Positions 1-11,330 are shown, counted from the stretch's first letter. The stretch is 64,000 bases of DNA from Neostapfia colusana (GCA_030760725.1 JASWHV010000016.1:22001084-22065083), one strand, 5' to 3'. Numbers and translations are program-made. The notes: a model not told the origin generated them from the letters alone.

Positions 1-726
1 CGCAGGTATTGGCGCTGCGAACGCTTGGTTCGAAGTTGGCACCATGTACCCCGGCATGGGCAAGGCTGCACCATAAACCGGGGGTGCTGCTTGCGGCGCA
101 TATGGTTGTGGCATATGCTACGCGGCATATGGCTGAGGCAGGGCTCGCGTGGCAAAGTTCTGCCCTCCAGGTTGTGTCGAGGCCGACGTCATGCTGTCGC
201 CAGCCTCAAGGTTGTGACGCCTTTCTCGACGTCGCTCGAGGTACACCCGGGCATCCTGGCCCAAGTGGCACCGTTCCAGCTCCCTTCTCAGGTCCGTCGA
301 CGGGAGCCTGGAGGAGCTGGAATCTGCCGTTTGCCCGTCAACCGTGGGCGTGCGCGTCAGCGACACTGCCGGTTGACTGAAGCGTGGTCCCCACCAAAGT
401 CGAGGGTTTGCGGCAGCGATGACGAGACGGTCTATCTCACGAATCCACTGCTGGGTCGCTGCCTGAGGCGCGTCCCCAGCACGCGGATTGTGCAGTAGCG
501 CTCTTGCTGCGGCTAGCGCACCCCCACTGGGTACGCCTAGCGCTACTGAAGACCTGATGCTGGTTGGAGCCTGCATTGCCGGGGTCGGCGCTGCCAGAGC
601 CGGTTGCTGGCTCCCAGCTTGTTTCGACACACTCCGTCCTGAGTGCGTCGACATGTACTCCCCGCTGGTCATGGTTCGCCGTGAACGCGGAGGGGGAGAG
701 TTTGCCGCTGAAGGGAGCTTGGTCAT
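1..726 (-). pseudogene. gag: D1 gag N-terminal region, partial and interrupted
   Basis: This would encode the structural (nucleocapsid precursor) protein of element D1, which packages element RNA in cytoplasmic particles. The protein contains a run ending WIREIDRLVIAAANPRL and an Arg/Glu-rich stretch (LERRRERRHNLEAG), which I recognise as the N-terminal gag region of grass gypsy elements outside the chromovirus branch. The first ATG on the minus strand is at 724-726. The frame is open further upstream to the primer site, but only a TTG precedes it. An in-frame TAG at 118-120 interrupts it, and the same frame then stays open (Pro/Gln/Tyr/Ala-rich) to base 1. No zinc knuckle, protease or polymerase is inside the window. 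It is non-functional as it stands unless the stop is read through. The assignment to gag is firm from its position next to the LTR and moderate from sequence. Confidence 0.7.
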
Positions 727-767
727 CTTCGTCGGCGGAAACTCGTCTCGCAAGGGGAAAAGCCCCA

Positions 768-784
768 CTTCCTGGCGCGCCAAA
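768..784 (-). other. D1 primer-binding site
   Basis: On the minus strand the bases directly after the LTR read TTTGGCGCGCCAGG. This is the primer site style of one large group of grass gypsy elements and is unlike the TGGTATCAGAGCC site of elements A, B and E in this window. It fixes the inner boundary of the LTR and the direction of transcription (leftward). Confidence 0.75.
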
Positions 785-1100
785 TGTCGAAGTGTTCGGT
801 CGACACTTCCCCCGGGCCTGCACTGGGCAGCCCGCGGAGGTTCTTTTTTCAGAGGGGCTAGTCCCTTGCGGAGAGCTTGCGCGGATGGACGAGTTAGTAA
901 GAGCTTGACACGGGAGGTTTTACGTGGTTCAGGCCGCCGGAGCGTAAAACCCTACGTCCACGGCGAGCTATGGAGCTCGCTGTATTGCTTGCTACTCAGG
1001 GCCGGAGTCCAGAGCTTGGGGGTGAGTTACAGCTTGGGAGTGAATGGCTAGAGTTCGAGTTGCAGAGTGCGAACCCTTGCTATCATCGCCTACCCGAGCC

Positions 1101-1107
1101 TTTTATA
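1101..1107 (-). promoter_or_regulatory. D1 LTR TATA box
   Basis: The minus strand reads TATAAAA here, in the context GGACTATAAAAGGCTCGG. It lies downstream (in element direction) of the G-box array and about 320 bp before the inner LTR end. The D2 copy has the same box at 55704-55710. Confidence 0.65.
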
Positions 1108-1504
1108 GTCCAAGACTCGGGTGGCTTACAAGGGGGGCCCGGGACCCGACAGGTGGTCCCGGGGAGATTGACTGTTATCTACCGTATCTGCAGTTATGCC
1201 GGTAGTTGTCTCTGGTGAAGGCTTCTGAGTCTCTGTCTTGCCGCCCTGCCCATGCCGCACGCTAGTCGTAGTGGTTGATGACGGCGCAGGCGGCATGGGA
1301 TGTCTTGTCGTGGTGTTTATTGGCTGGCAGGTTCTGACACCGCGCGCCAGTCTGTGATGCGACTGGGCGCAACGGCACCTGACAGAGGCGTGCTCTGCGT
1401 CTCCGCGTCTTGGGAAGACGCGGGCCTTGAATACCTTGTACGGGCAAGGTATGGGGCGTCTTCACGCCCGCTGCCTATCGCTCGGGGGCAGGCAGCGCTG
1501 TTCT

Positions 1505-1810
1505 TCTGGCCACGTGGCGGGCCCGGAGCCATTCTCAGAGGAGAGGAGGGTCCGGCCCGCGGGGCACGTGGAGCCTCCGGACCTCTCCCCGCGGAGGGGG
1601 AGGTTCGACTTCTGTCAGCCACGTGGCGGGTCCGGAGCTCCTCTCTGAGGAGAGGGAAGCCTGGCCCCGCCAGATACGTGGCACCTTCGGACCTCTCTCC
1701 CGCGGAGGGGGAGGTCCGGCCTCTGTATGCCACGTGGCGGGCCTAGAGCTCTCCTCTGAGGAGAGGGAGGTCTGGCCCCGCCGGACGCGTGGCGCCTTCG
1801 GAGCTCTCCC
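1505..1810 (-). promoter_or_regulatory. G-box (CACGTG) minisatellite in D1 U3
   Basis: Perfect CACGTG hexamers occur at 1511, 1565, 1620 and 1731, about 55 bp or twice that apart. They are embedded in degenerate units that also carry GAGCTC and CTCTGAGGAGAG runs. Several read CACGTGGC, the core of plant abscisic-acid response elements bound by bZIP factors (established knowledge). The array lies upstream of the TATA box in element direction. Binding is inference. Confidence 0.6.
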
Positions 1811-3272
1811 TACGGAGAAGGGCGAGTTCCTTAGGCATTTTCCCCTGTGCGCGAGGGTACCCCATATCGCAGGTACCGACACAAACCATTCAAAACCATC
1901 CCAAAATAACCATCCAACTAATCATGGAAGTTGGCCAGGCGCTCGTGATCGTAAGCTCGGCTATCATGATAGTTTAGACTCTGCAGAGTTTGCACCTCTT
2001 TACCCATAAGTTTGTGATTTCGTCACCCATCGACGACTGCAGAACCTCCATTATACCAGTACACAACCGTCGGTGTATGGCCAAGAGATCACAAAATAGC
2101 CTTTACAAAGGGGATACTAGATGTATGGACTCACTAAGGTTTCACCGGCAGGCTAGAATCTCTAGTTCTCCCACCCACGGGCCCCCTCTTGTGCCATGCA
2201 GTTCTCAGGGCAGTCCTCACTCGACTCCTATTTCCCGCGCCTTCCACAGTCCATAACAATCTAGCAACTTACCTAATTAGTCAGCTAAGCAACACCCATA
2301 CTTGGCTTTGTGGTGGCACTGTTATCCTAGCATGTGCTCGCATGAACCGGTCCTTAGATCTACGGCAAGTAAACCACCACCTCATGCTACCTCATTCACA
2401 AACCCAGCTTGCCTAGATCTCCCTTCGATCCATGTTTATTAACAACATCAGTTTCTTATTATCATTACGAGTGCAGTTAGCTAGACACATCTATCTCGCA
2501 TCCCAATACCACGGACTCAGCGAAGCATAAAAGTAAAACCATACCCGACTCATAAACTTCCCTGGCGACAAGGGTGGTCTAACCAAAACTAGTAAACTCC
2601 TATAAAAGGGTTTCCCATCATGTTTGACTCAAGCACACACACCTTTTCGCAACAAAAATAGTTTTCCAAAATATGGGATCAATATGGTCAAGGGGCACTT
2701 GCCTTGTTCTGGCTGTTCCGGTTGCTCAAAATCTTGTTGTTGTAGTCCGTCGTAGGTAGATCACTGAGCTTGTCCTTCTATACATGATCACGCACATACC
2801 AGATTTACAACAATTAATATCATGCACAAACTTTAACTAGGTGCGATGATGCTTATGCATGTTAATCCTATGATGCAGTTTAGTTTGTACATGTTCTTGC
2901 ATGGCTTGCATGGGTTTTACGATGAACAGAGTTGTAGAGATCAATTGTGGACGTAGCGATAATCTTGAATTTAGATTAAATCGATCAACAAGTGATCTAT
3001 CCACTAAAAAGCTTCTGTTCGAAAGGAATCGAAGAACAAATGCAAAAAAAAACGCAATTATGTCGTAAGGTAGTATTGGAGACCTACCTTACGTTCTTCT
3101 TGGTCTCGGGGTCCTTCTCTTAGCAAGACAGATCGTTGGGGCTCTCTTCCGGCGATCTTCCTCGACTGAACTCCGGCGAAGGGTTTATTCGGCGAGTTGG
3201 GGCTAGGGATCTAAGTTGTCGGCTCAGGAATTGGAAAAGAAGTTTGTGGTTTCGACCAAAGGTTCTGTGTTC

Positions 3273-3280
3273 TATTTATA
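3273..3280 (-). promoter_or_regulatory. Element A LTR TATA box
   Basis: The minus strand reads TATAAATA, followed by AGAACACAGAACC. It lies about 920 bp into the LTR from its outer (U3) end at 4202 and about 200 bp downstream of the G-box array. Confidence 0.6.
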
Positions 3281-3479
3281 ATGGGGGGGAGAAGAGTCCT
3301 AATCTGATTGGATTTCGAATAAGAGTCCTATTCAACTTGTCGTTGAATCTTAACAACTTATCTCTAGTTGATTTGGTGCGGTAACATTGTGGAATTCATG
3401 TCGGTTTCCTCCCGTACCGGTATTCCCACGCGTACAGAAGCAAAAACTGCTCCAGAACTCGTTTCCTCCGCGGTGATGG

Positions 3480-4060
3480 GCTCCGCAAGCTCCACGTGTC
3501 CTGCGGGAACCCGGGCTCCCTTTTTCCGCAGAGATGAGCTCCGGTTGTGCCGCGTGTCAGGCGGACAAGACCTCCCTCTTCTTCAGAGGTGAGCTCCGTG
3601 TGCGCCACGTGTCTGGTGGGTCGGAACTCCCCCTCTCAACAGAGGCGAGCTCCGCGAACGCCACGTGTCAGTTTTTCCGGACCTCCCTTCTCTTCAGAGG
3701 TGAGCTCCAATATTGCCACATGTCATAGCTGCTCCAGAATTCCTTTCTCCTTGGAGGCGAACTCTGAGGTCGACATGTGTCCTATAGTGACGGACCTCCC
3801 GGAGGTGAGCTTCGGAGGTGACACGTGTCCGGTAGTGTCGGACCTCCCGGAAGTGAGCTCCGAGAGCGACACGTGTCCTGCGTGGCTGGTCCTCTCTTTT
3901 TCATGGTGACTAGCTCCGCAGTCGACACGTGTCCTGCGGGACTGGCCTCGCTTCTCCGCAGAGGTTAGCTCCAGGGGCAACATGTGTCCCATGGGGTCGG
4001 ACCTCTCCCCGTTTTGCGGAGATGAGCTCCGAAGGCTCCACGTGACCAGCGGGCCGCGGG
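3480..4060 (-). promoter_or_regulatory. G-box (CACGTG) minisatellite in element A U3
   Basis: Exact CACGTG occurs at about 3493, 3606, 3662, 3822, 3870, 3926 and 4039. Spacings are mostly 56 bp or twice that. Near-matches such as CACATGTC and CGCGTGTC fill the gaps. Each unit also carries a GAGCTCC motif. On the minus strand the sites read GACACGTG, a classic ABRE/G-box core. The position upstream of the TATA box suits an enhancer array. Function is inferred. Confidence 0.65.
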
Positions 4061-4202
4061 AAGTGTCTTCCGCGCTCTTGGTGAACTGGATCTTGCTCTT
4101 TTAGCTATCTTTTTCTATTCTTTCTCTGTTCCCACTTCTTTTAAAATGTTTTCTCTACATGAAACATGAATACATGCAGAAACCAGAAATTAGGGTGTCA
4201 CA

Positions 4203-4240
4203 AATTTACCCCCCTTAAATTGAATCTCGCCCTCGAGATT
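4203..4240 (-). other. Element A polypurine tract and adjoining hairpin
   Basis: On the plus strand the LTR end is followed by a C-rich run ACCCCCCTTAAAT (polypurine on the minus strand), the plus-strand primer for reverse transcription. At 4223-4240, AATCTCG and CGAGATT form a 7-bp stem with a 4-base loop. In this element the hairpin lies inside the last codons of pol. The same hairpin is found in elements B, C, E1 and E2. Confidence 0.7.
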
Positions 4241-4543
4241 CATTAGTAGAGAATAGATGAGGAAATTCTGCCTCGATGTCTTCTTCACACTCCCATGTGG
4301 CTTCAGCTTCGGTGTGATGGCTCCATTGTACCTTACACCATCGGATCACTTTGTTCCTTGTGACCCTTTCCCTTACGTCCAAAATTCGGACAGAGTGCTC
4401 CGCATAAGTCAGGTCCTCTTGAGGTTCAAGCTCTTCCTTTGGTACTTGCTCCTCTGGTACTCTCAAACACTTCTTGAGCTGGGATACATGAAACACGTCA
4501 TGTACGTCAGAGAGATATGTTGGGAGCTCTAATTGATAGGATA
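4215..4543 (-). pseudogene. pol: Element A pol C-terminus (integrase tail with chromodomain-like end)
   Basis: This is the last part of the element A polyprotein. It enters at 4543 from the B insertion and reads through SDVHDVFHVSQLKKCL, then a chromodomain-like segment with VQWSHHTEAEATWE, to a stop at 4215-4217. It is the direct continuation of the integrase that ends at 17073: the minus strand crosses from GTAGCC there to TATCAATTAG here once B and one copy of its target duplication are set aside. In chromoviruses this tail steers integration toward particular chromatin (established). No stop lies inside this piece. The whole gene is dead because of the insertions and other stops. Confidence 0.85.
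4539..4543. repeat. Target-site duplication of element B (left)
   Basis: GGATA immediately precedes the TGTAAAGG start of B. The right copy at 17073-17077 reads GGCTA, a four-of-five match. The pol reading frame of A confirms which bases were duplicated. Confidence 0.75.
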
Positions 4544-7500
4544 TGTAAAGGTCCCAAAATATGCATACAAAGAAACTCTTGCTTGTACAAAGATGGTTTC
4601 ATATGTATGAAAAATGGGACTTGTTAAAACTTTTTCCACATGTGATAACACACATGAGAGCTTTCTTCACACAAGCTCAAATATTTATTTGAATACTGGG
4701 AACCCAAGAGGGATCAAAAACCAAGGTGGGAAGTTCCCATATATGTGAGAAAGCTAAAGTCAGAGTTTGGAACAACTTGTTCAACTCAAAAATTCAAATG
4801 GGAGTGACACAATGATTTTCAAACTGTTGTGTTGAAAATGTCATTTGCAGCAGCCAAATCAAATATAAGATTGCATATTTAAATTCCTTAGGTCCAAATT
4901 AGACGGTAGGCAAAGTCTCATGAATTCTTGGAGATATTTGCTATCCATTTTCCAAATGGACTTAAATTTGCAAGGAATTTGAATATACATTTGAATTTGG
5001 ATGAAACTTGTCCAAATTATCCAAACACAATACAGGTTTGAATTCTCACCATTTGATTTCCAGCATTTGCCAAAGTGTGGAGATATTTGTGAGAAAAATG
5101 AGAGGGGATAAGGGGGATGGTGGGACCCACATGTCATAGAGGCAGCCAAAACCTTGCAGTTGAAGTTCAGAGCAAAGTCTCTGTTTTTCCTTCTCACCGA
5201 GCAGGGCTGCAGCCGTGTGACACCGAGGGGCACCGGGAGCCACCTCCTGCTCGTCCCTCTCGCGCTGGCACCATGAGTGGATTTCTCTCAGCGTGATCCT
5301 CTCTATACCGCCGAGCCAAACTGAGCTTCGTACCTCCTCACGCAGCACACGAACAGAGTCTCCTCACCCTCCGCTCCTCGGTCGATCGCGCTGTGCATCT
5401 CCAACGAGTTGGACGCCGGGCTGAGCGTCTCAGAGCCTGCAGTGATGCCTTCCCGACGTTTTCCGACCATCCTGAGGCCGTGGCCCGGCCGCCTACAACC
5501 AGTGCCGAACAGTCGTCGCCGGAAAAACACAGCCCGACGTCGCCCGCCTCGGCTACACGTCTTCCGGCCAGTCCAGCGCCTCTACGGCATGCTCAAGAGG
5601 CCACAGAGGTGCGCCATGAGGTATTGATCCTCATCCCGTCGTCCCCCTGCTCTTCCCTGCCGCCGGTTAGCCGGATTTCGCATTTTACCGGCGGAACACG
5701 TGAAGAACCGGCACTGTCCAATTCTCCAAATATAGCTCGAACCGCTGGATCATCCCTCCTACAATTCAAACCACAGCAACTAGATGCCGTAGCACCCTCC
5801 CACGCCAAGAACCAAAGAAAACCGATCATCACACGCCCCGGGCGACGAGAATTCGCCGCCGGCGGCAAAAATGGGTCAGGTCTCCGGTGACCGCCCTATT
5901 CCCGCCAATTGCTGCATGAACTGAGGTGTGTTCCATGCTCCACGAGCTCTGGTTATGCTTTAGGGCAAGGTAACTCGCCGGGAGAAGCTTCGGGCGTGCC
6001 AGAACGCGTTGATTCCGAGCTCCCGAGCCGCCCCACCGGTGCCGACCTGTTTTCGGCCATTTTCATACGCGTTGATGTTCCAAGGAGCATGTAGGGCGAA
6101 ACCGGAGCTCATTTGGCGGAGAAATGAGAGAGAACGAGCCGCGCCACGCTTTCTGCCGGTGTGCACCCGCGGGCTCTAGCGGGAGGTTGAAGAAGCACCT
6201 GACCGTGGGCCCCACGTTAGACTGTTCTGTTTAAAATCAAACAGAGAGTTGTTCAAACTTAGAAAATGCATAACTCTGTGTAGAAAGCTCCAAAAACAGT
6301 GAGATAAATTTTGTTGGATTCCTCTAAGAGAGTACTATCCAGGGTACAGCCCAATATTTATGAAAATCTCTGCTTTTGGCTCATTAATTCACATAAGGAA
6401 AATCTTGTAGGAATTTTTCCAGGAGTTCTGTGTATTGGAAAATTCCCAAATTTGGGAAGGAGATTCCACCAGAAATACTTGAACTACAGTAAAATTTTCA
6501 GAAGCATTGGACCTCATTTGCTTGGCCAAATGTGGTGTTAATTCCTTATGTCTCTGAAAATTGGAAAAATAGAACAGAGTTCAATTTCAGAATTTTTCCC
6601 CAAACTTTAGAACCTCATAACCCTTGCTAGGAAGCCCCAAATTTAGTGATTCAAATTGGTTTGGATTCATATTGAATAGCTCTATCCAAATATACAACCC
6701 AATTTGTATGAAACTCATTATTTAAGTCTGGAAAATTCTTTAAACCTTTTCAGCAAAAGAATTCTTGAGGGAGTTCAGTTCATCCAAAAACCCTCTAATT
6801 TTGCCAGAATATTCTCTAGGATGTTAGTGAACACCTGTAAAATTTTCAGATCATTTGAAGTTGATTTGCTCAGGGCAATTCAGATTTGAAGTTGCTGTAT
6901 TCAATTGAATACAGAAACATTTTCAGAGAAGTTCCTGAACTTGAAAATTCAGTTCTGGGTAAATCTTAGCTCCAAAAATGCTAGGAAAATTCATGCAAGC
7001 TCTATGAACTATAGAGGAAATTGTAGTTCACTAAGTTTGGCATGAACCTGAGTGTTATCTCAGAATTAATTCCTCTTTGCTTAATTGCTTAGAAAATTGT
7101 TTTGAACAAACCACTCAACGAAAAGTGCTAATTTTTGGCCCAGAGGAATTTCTTGTGGCAAGGAACCCACATGAAAATTCTCAGCTCCATTGGAGCTCTG
7201 GATCACCCCTGTTCTGTTTAACCTCTTTTGGTGATCAATATAGAAGAGGGGAAAACCACTTAGCACTTAATCATATGCTTAGATCCAAACCCAAACAACT
7301 AGCACCAGTGTCATTTTAAATTCTTAAACAGGGTTCCAGTTTTTGTAAACTTGTCATTAGAACTTGTAGCAAAATCTTTACAAATAAACATATGTGCATA
7401 TTCATTACGTGTAGCATCTAAGTGAAGAAATTGAAGGCATTGGAGGAGAGATCAAAGGAGGGAGGCAACAGATCAAGCCAAGTGGTCTTAATTAACTGAG

Positions 7501-9068
7501 TTATATATATAAGTCCCCTGCAAAACAAAGGCAAGCCCCAGTTTGCATCAAACTTACAAGTTTTTATTTGTATTCACATTATATTGTCTAGCATTGGTTT
7601 ATTGCATTACGTCTAGATGGTATGAAACTCCAAATGCATGACCCAGAAAACCTTGGAGTTTAATGTAGGATATGTTATCAATTGATTATAACTGCTGATC
7701 TCAACAAAAGTGGATTAAAAGAGGCATAACTCGAGTGGGCAGATTCCTACTCGTGAAACGGGGTTAAGGGGGATCAATCGGAAGAGTTGGGAATTGATCC
7801 TCATAGTTGGGGATGGAGACCGGGCAGCGGATGGAAGGGTCAAGGACGTGGTCCTGTGAACCTAGTCTATGTCTGAGTCGATTAAGGCCCGTTCTCATGT
7901 GCGGCCCGTTGGACAAGTTTGAGTTGTGTACCGGATGCATACTGGCTATATGGGACCCAGGAAACCGATGTAACATGTTAACCTGGGTGTCGAGGCATAC
8001 CTCACCGTCTGATGCCGATGCTGAAAGGATAGAGAAGTCGGCTCTACGAGGGTTTGCCGTAGAGGGACTTAATCCCAGTCGGTGGGACTGGTTTGACATT
8101 TGGGTGTCATGTGAAAGGTTGCCACGTACAACGTCAGTGACGGTTGCTGTGTGCAACGTCGAGTACGGGCGTACGTGTCGTGTCAACCGGGTGTTTTTGA
8201 TTGCAATCACCGTCGCTCGCGGAATGGACCGAGCATACTTGTTCTCTGTGTCGTGACGTAGTAATAAATCAGGAAACATTTAATATGCTTCGTGGGAAAC
8301 CCTCATAATGGAGATGAGGAACGATCAACACTTCACTAAATTTAATTTTCACCTTGGGCTAGTAGCGTTGAGGCAAAGCGTTTCTTGTTTGATTGTGGAG
8401 TCTCAACGTTGATGGCGCAAGGTCAGTATGAGTCTAGGATAGCTCACTAAAGTTACTTTCACCTCGGGCAAGTGACATTGAGATGAAGCGTTTCTTGTTT
8501 GATTGTGGAGTCTCGATGTAAGTTGCGCGAGGGCTATAAAAGTTGCTTAAAACTTGAAGTAAGGACTCTCCTTTAGCTCAAGTTCATCATTTATGCAAAC
8601 TTCTATAATCAGCCCTCTATTTTCATCATGTAGAGTTTCATGACTAGGGTGACGGGTCAGTCTTGCTGAGCTTCGTGCTCACAGATACTGCATAAGTTGT
8701 TTTGCAGGTAATAACTGTACGCTGCTAAGTACGGGTGTCTGATGAGACTCGGAGCTCTCCGAGTGGTGAACTCATTACAACCCCTGCCGCTGCTACTGTG
8801 ATAGTGATGCTAGTGAGAAGGGTCTGCGGGCTGGACACCTTCTCTGTTGCTTAGCATAGGTATGAGACGTGAGTTGTAATAGTCTTCCGCTGTAGATTAT
8901 TTTGAGAAGTATTTGTAAAATTTACACTTTGTAAGCTTCCGCATGATTTATGTAATATGATGCTTTATTATGTGTGCTGTTGGGTGCCGCATCGCACGGC
9001 ACCACCCAATGTGACTCCCGGGCGAGGTGCCCCGTCCCCGTGAGTGATCGGGACGACGGGCTCCCACA
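4544..9068 (+). repeat. Element B 5' LTR
   Basis: The LTR is 4,525 bp, from TGTAAAGGTCCC to CTCCCACA. It is a near-copy of 12541-17072. It has an AT-rich first part, a GC-rich block near 5190-6220, and AT-rich sequence after that. Open frames here (for example 7807-8256) recur in the other LTR, share no domain I know, and I do not call them. Parts around 6300-7300 are also related, in reverse orientation, to the LTR of element C (60540-61250). Confidence 0.9.
8535..8541 (+). promoter_or_regulatory. Candidate TATA box in element B 5' LTR
   Basis: TATAAAA in the context GAGGGCTATAAAAGTTGC lies about 530 bp before the LTR end. The same box is at 16539-16545 in the 3' LTR. A competing candidate, TATATATAAG near 7502, cannot be excluded. 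Confidence 0.4.
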
Positions 9069-9071
9069 GCG

Positions 9072-9084
9072 TGGTATCAGAGCC
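9072..9084 (+). other. Element B primer-binding site (tRNA-Met type)
   Basis: TGGTATCAGAGCC starts three bases after the LTR end, complementary to the 3' end of initiator tRNA-Met. It fixes plus-strand orientation. Confidence 0.9.
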
Positions 9085-10758
9085 GCATTGGTAATAGCGC
9101 ACAGAATAAGGATTGTATTACGACAAAAATCTAGGTTACGGTGAGGAAACGGTATTAGGCCCATATAAGGACTATAGTAGTATAGCTACTTAAGGTGGCA
9201 GTACTAACATACTTGTTATAATTCTGAAATTTTAATTATGTAGTGACACACCTACGTTCAGGTAAAAATGGTAAGGAACGCCACCGAAAGCGGTTCAATT
9301 TCGGTTAGCTCCCCTGACGAGGAAAGTGGTTCAGGGATAGGTCTCACAGCTTGGTGTGAGATGTCAATATGAAACTCTTGGACTCAACATGTTCCTGAGT
9401 TCATATGAAACGCTGATCCCTAGCGTGCATTAGGCAAGTAAGTGGGGACCCCATCGTGTGGTCAGTAACGCGATAGTGTGTTCGTCTGGAAATAGCCCAG
9501 GAGGACATACGCAGCGCTTGCCATCGGCGTGCCCTGCAGGGCAGTAGGTGGTATCCGTCGGGTTGATAACATTCCCAACCGTGATGACCCGTTCATGACA
9601 TACTCGGGTTCCCCGTCGTGTGGTGTTGAAACACGATCACATACCTTGAGACGTGACTTAACTCAAGGACGGCCGTATGACAATGATACAAGCGTTTGTA
9701 TTTAATTCCAAATATGGTCCTGCCTGAAATGAACAACCATTGCGTGCATCACTATTGTGTGGTCTTCTGCAGGTACTAACCAAGTATATGTATCCGTGTA
9801 GTAAATGTGTGCGAGGGGCCGTTTAGTGCCACAATTGAGACGTATATGCCGGTGTAATCCGGTTAGGATTTTCTTTTGTGAGGAACGTAGTACCGACATA
9901 TTATAGGCATGTGCATGAAAGATAATGATAACAAGGAACTAAAATTTAATAAGTTGGAACATTTAGGACTCTGGTTTAGTAGAAAAGGTTGATAATTGAT
10001 CAGTGTGGTTCCAAAGGATTGAAAAACAGAGTGCTCTGTTTTGGGCAGCAAGTTTGCTGAACTTCAACAGAGCATAATTCACAGATAATTTGGCCAATGG
10101 AGGTGTGGTATATAGTTCTGGAAAGGTATTTAAGTACTCTACAACTTTGTTGTAGACTTCCAGAGCTGAATCACAGCTTAAGATGGCTTAAATCCCAGGG
10201 GAATGTAAACTGTCCAGAACCAGGACAGTAGCAAAAACCTCTCTGGACCTTTCTGTTTTTAAACCATGACTTCCTATAGAAAGATCCCTAAGGCGCCTGT
10301 GGTACACCGCTGGAAAAGTTATGAGGTATGCAACATAGTTGTAGTTCAAAGTTTGTTCAGATTTATATTGTATCTGTGTATACAACCGTGATAAGTCAGC
10401 CACATACAAAGGAGATGCTGGCAAATTTTATCCAGAAATTCTGTCAACTTTGGGCAATCATAACTTCTGATCCAGAAATGATCTGGAGGCATAGGAGTAC
10501 TTGTTGGAAAGATATTGAAGTTAAATTTAGCTTTGGTATTCAACTTGAGTTATGAAAATGCTTCTAAACGGATCAAAATCTGGGTTAGGACCGAAGAGTC
10601 TGTTCTTCACAGCAAAGAGAACGGTTGAAGGAGCGACTAAGTGAACTCATGAGCAAATGAGTTATACGGCCAACCTCATGACCTTGGGGTTGCTCTGCGC
10701 TGTGTAGTAGCAAGAAGGACGAAACACTACGGCTTAGTGTTAATTTCATCCTCTTAAC
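9085..10758 (+). other. Element B leader and lost gag-protease region, no recognisable coding
   Basis: A short frame beginning ATGGTAAGG at 9268 (34 codons, MVRNATESGS...) may be the start of the original gag or of an upstream ORF, because the A gag also begins MVR. It is preceded by a TTCAG acceptor-like sequence. The following 1.4 kb has no gag, zinc knuckle or protease motif in any frame that I can see. It is AT-rich and resembles non-coding LTR or leader material. Either these domains decayed or an unrelated segment replaced them. Confidence 0.55.
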
Positions 10759-11330
10759 ATTGTGGCAATCAAGGACAAGTACCTGTTACCACAGATCGAC
10801 ATATTGTTTGATCAGTTGGTCAAAGCAAGGATCTTTTCCAAGATGGACTTAAGGTCAGGGTACCATCAGATTGAGATGAGGGCTGAGGCTATACTGAAGA
10901 CAGTTTTTCGACGAGGTACGGAGTTTATGAGTGCCTGCCATATTCCTTGGCCTTACCAACACTCCAGCTCAGTTCATGTACTTAAGGAACTCGGTATTCA
11001 TGCCGGAGCTGTACATGTTTGTCGTGGTCTTCATCAATGACCTACTGGTTATTCCAAGTCGGAGGAATCACACGAGAAGCACCTGCGTATAGTCTTGCAA
11101 CGGCTGCGGGATCACAAGCTATACGTGAAATTCAGCAAGTGTGAAATTCTATATATCACGAGTACTTTGTCTCGGGCATATCATCTCAGCGAAGGGCATC
11201 GCTGTAGACCCGAGTAATATCGCACAAGTGCTGCGTTGGAAGTCCCCGTGGTCTATTAACGAGGTACGGGAAAATTCCTCGGACTCGCGGGATATTATCG
11301 GAGATTCATTTCGAACTTTTTGAAGATTGC
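10759..11330 (+). pseudogene. pol: Element B reverse transcriptase remnant
   Basis: The frame opens with KDKYLLPQIDILFDQL, then FSKMDLRSGYHQIEMR, the palm-domain start of gypsy RT. It then shifts frame near 10900. Later pieces are recognisable by eye in other frames: a decayed counterpart of the catalytic FIDD strand near 11030 and GHIISAKGIAVDP near 11170. The fingers subdomain before it is missing. This is a multiply frameshifted relic with no activity. The family assignment is secure from these motifs. Confidence 0.8.

Larger units (their letters stand above)
1..1881 (-). mobile_element. Element D1: Ty3/gypsy retrotransposon, 5' end (gag start plus 5' LTR), inserted in the left LTR of element A
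   Basis: Read on the minus strand, this is a 5' LTR (1881 to 785), a primer-binding site and the beginning of gag, which leaves the window on the left. The LTR is matched by a second copy at 55398-56483 from a separate insertion (D2). The base after the LTR (1882) continues a sequence seen uninterrupted near 54386, so D1 interrupts the LTR of element A. The other end and its target duplication lie outside the window. A Tat/RIRE2-like lineage is my inference from the GGCGCGCC primer site and the gag style. Confidence 0.85.
785..1881 (-). repeat. D1 5' LTR
   Basis: The LTR is about 1.1 kb and starts TGTCGAAGTG and ends ACCGACA on the plus strand. It aligns throughout with 55398-56483. On the minus strand the order is U3 (with a G-box array), TATA box near 1104, R-U5, then the primer site. 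Open frames inside it on both strands are by-products of GC-rich repeats and I do not call them as genes. Confidence 0.9.
1882..4202 (-). repeat. Element A left (3') LTR, truncated on its left by D1
   Basis: The segment 1882-2892 matches 54386-55397 in the right LTR of A. The remainder, to the terminus GTGTCACA at 4202, is seen only here because D2 interrupts the other copy. The right LTR begins TGTGACGCCC at 53613, so the termini are TGTGAC...GTCACA. Joining the overlapping parts suggests a full LTR near 3.1 kb (inference). It holds no gene. The region 2400-3400 is AT-rich LTR sequence with nothing further that I recognise. Confidence 0.85.

Noticed and set aside
118..783. 221-codon frame taken as starting at 783
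   Set aside because: The first codon there is TTG inside the primer-binding site. The first ATG is at 726, and the frame continues past the stop as gag.
5393..5890. 165-codon frame in the GC-rich part of the B LTR, with a partial match at 13390
   Set aside because: The second LTR copy breaks the frame by substitutions and indels, and there is no recognisable domain.
7807..8256. 149-codon frame, repeated at 15811-16227, apparently conserved
   Set aside because: Its conservation is only that of the two LTRs of element B. The second copy is already shorter, and I recognise no domain.
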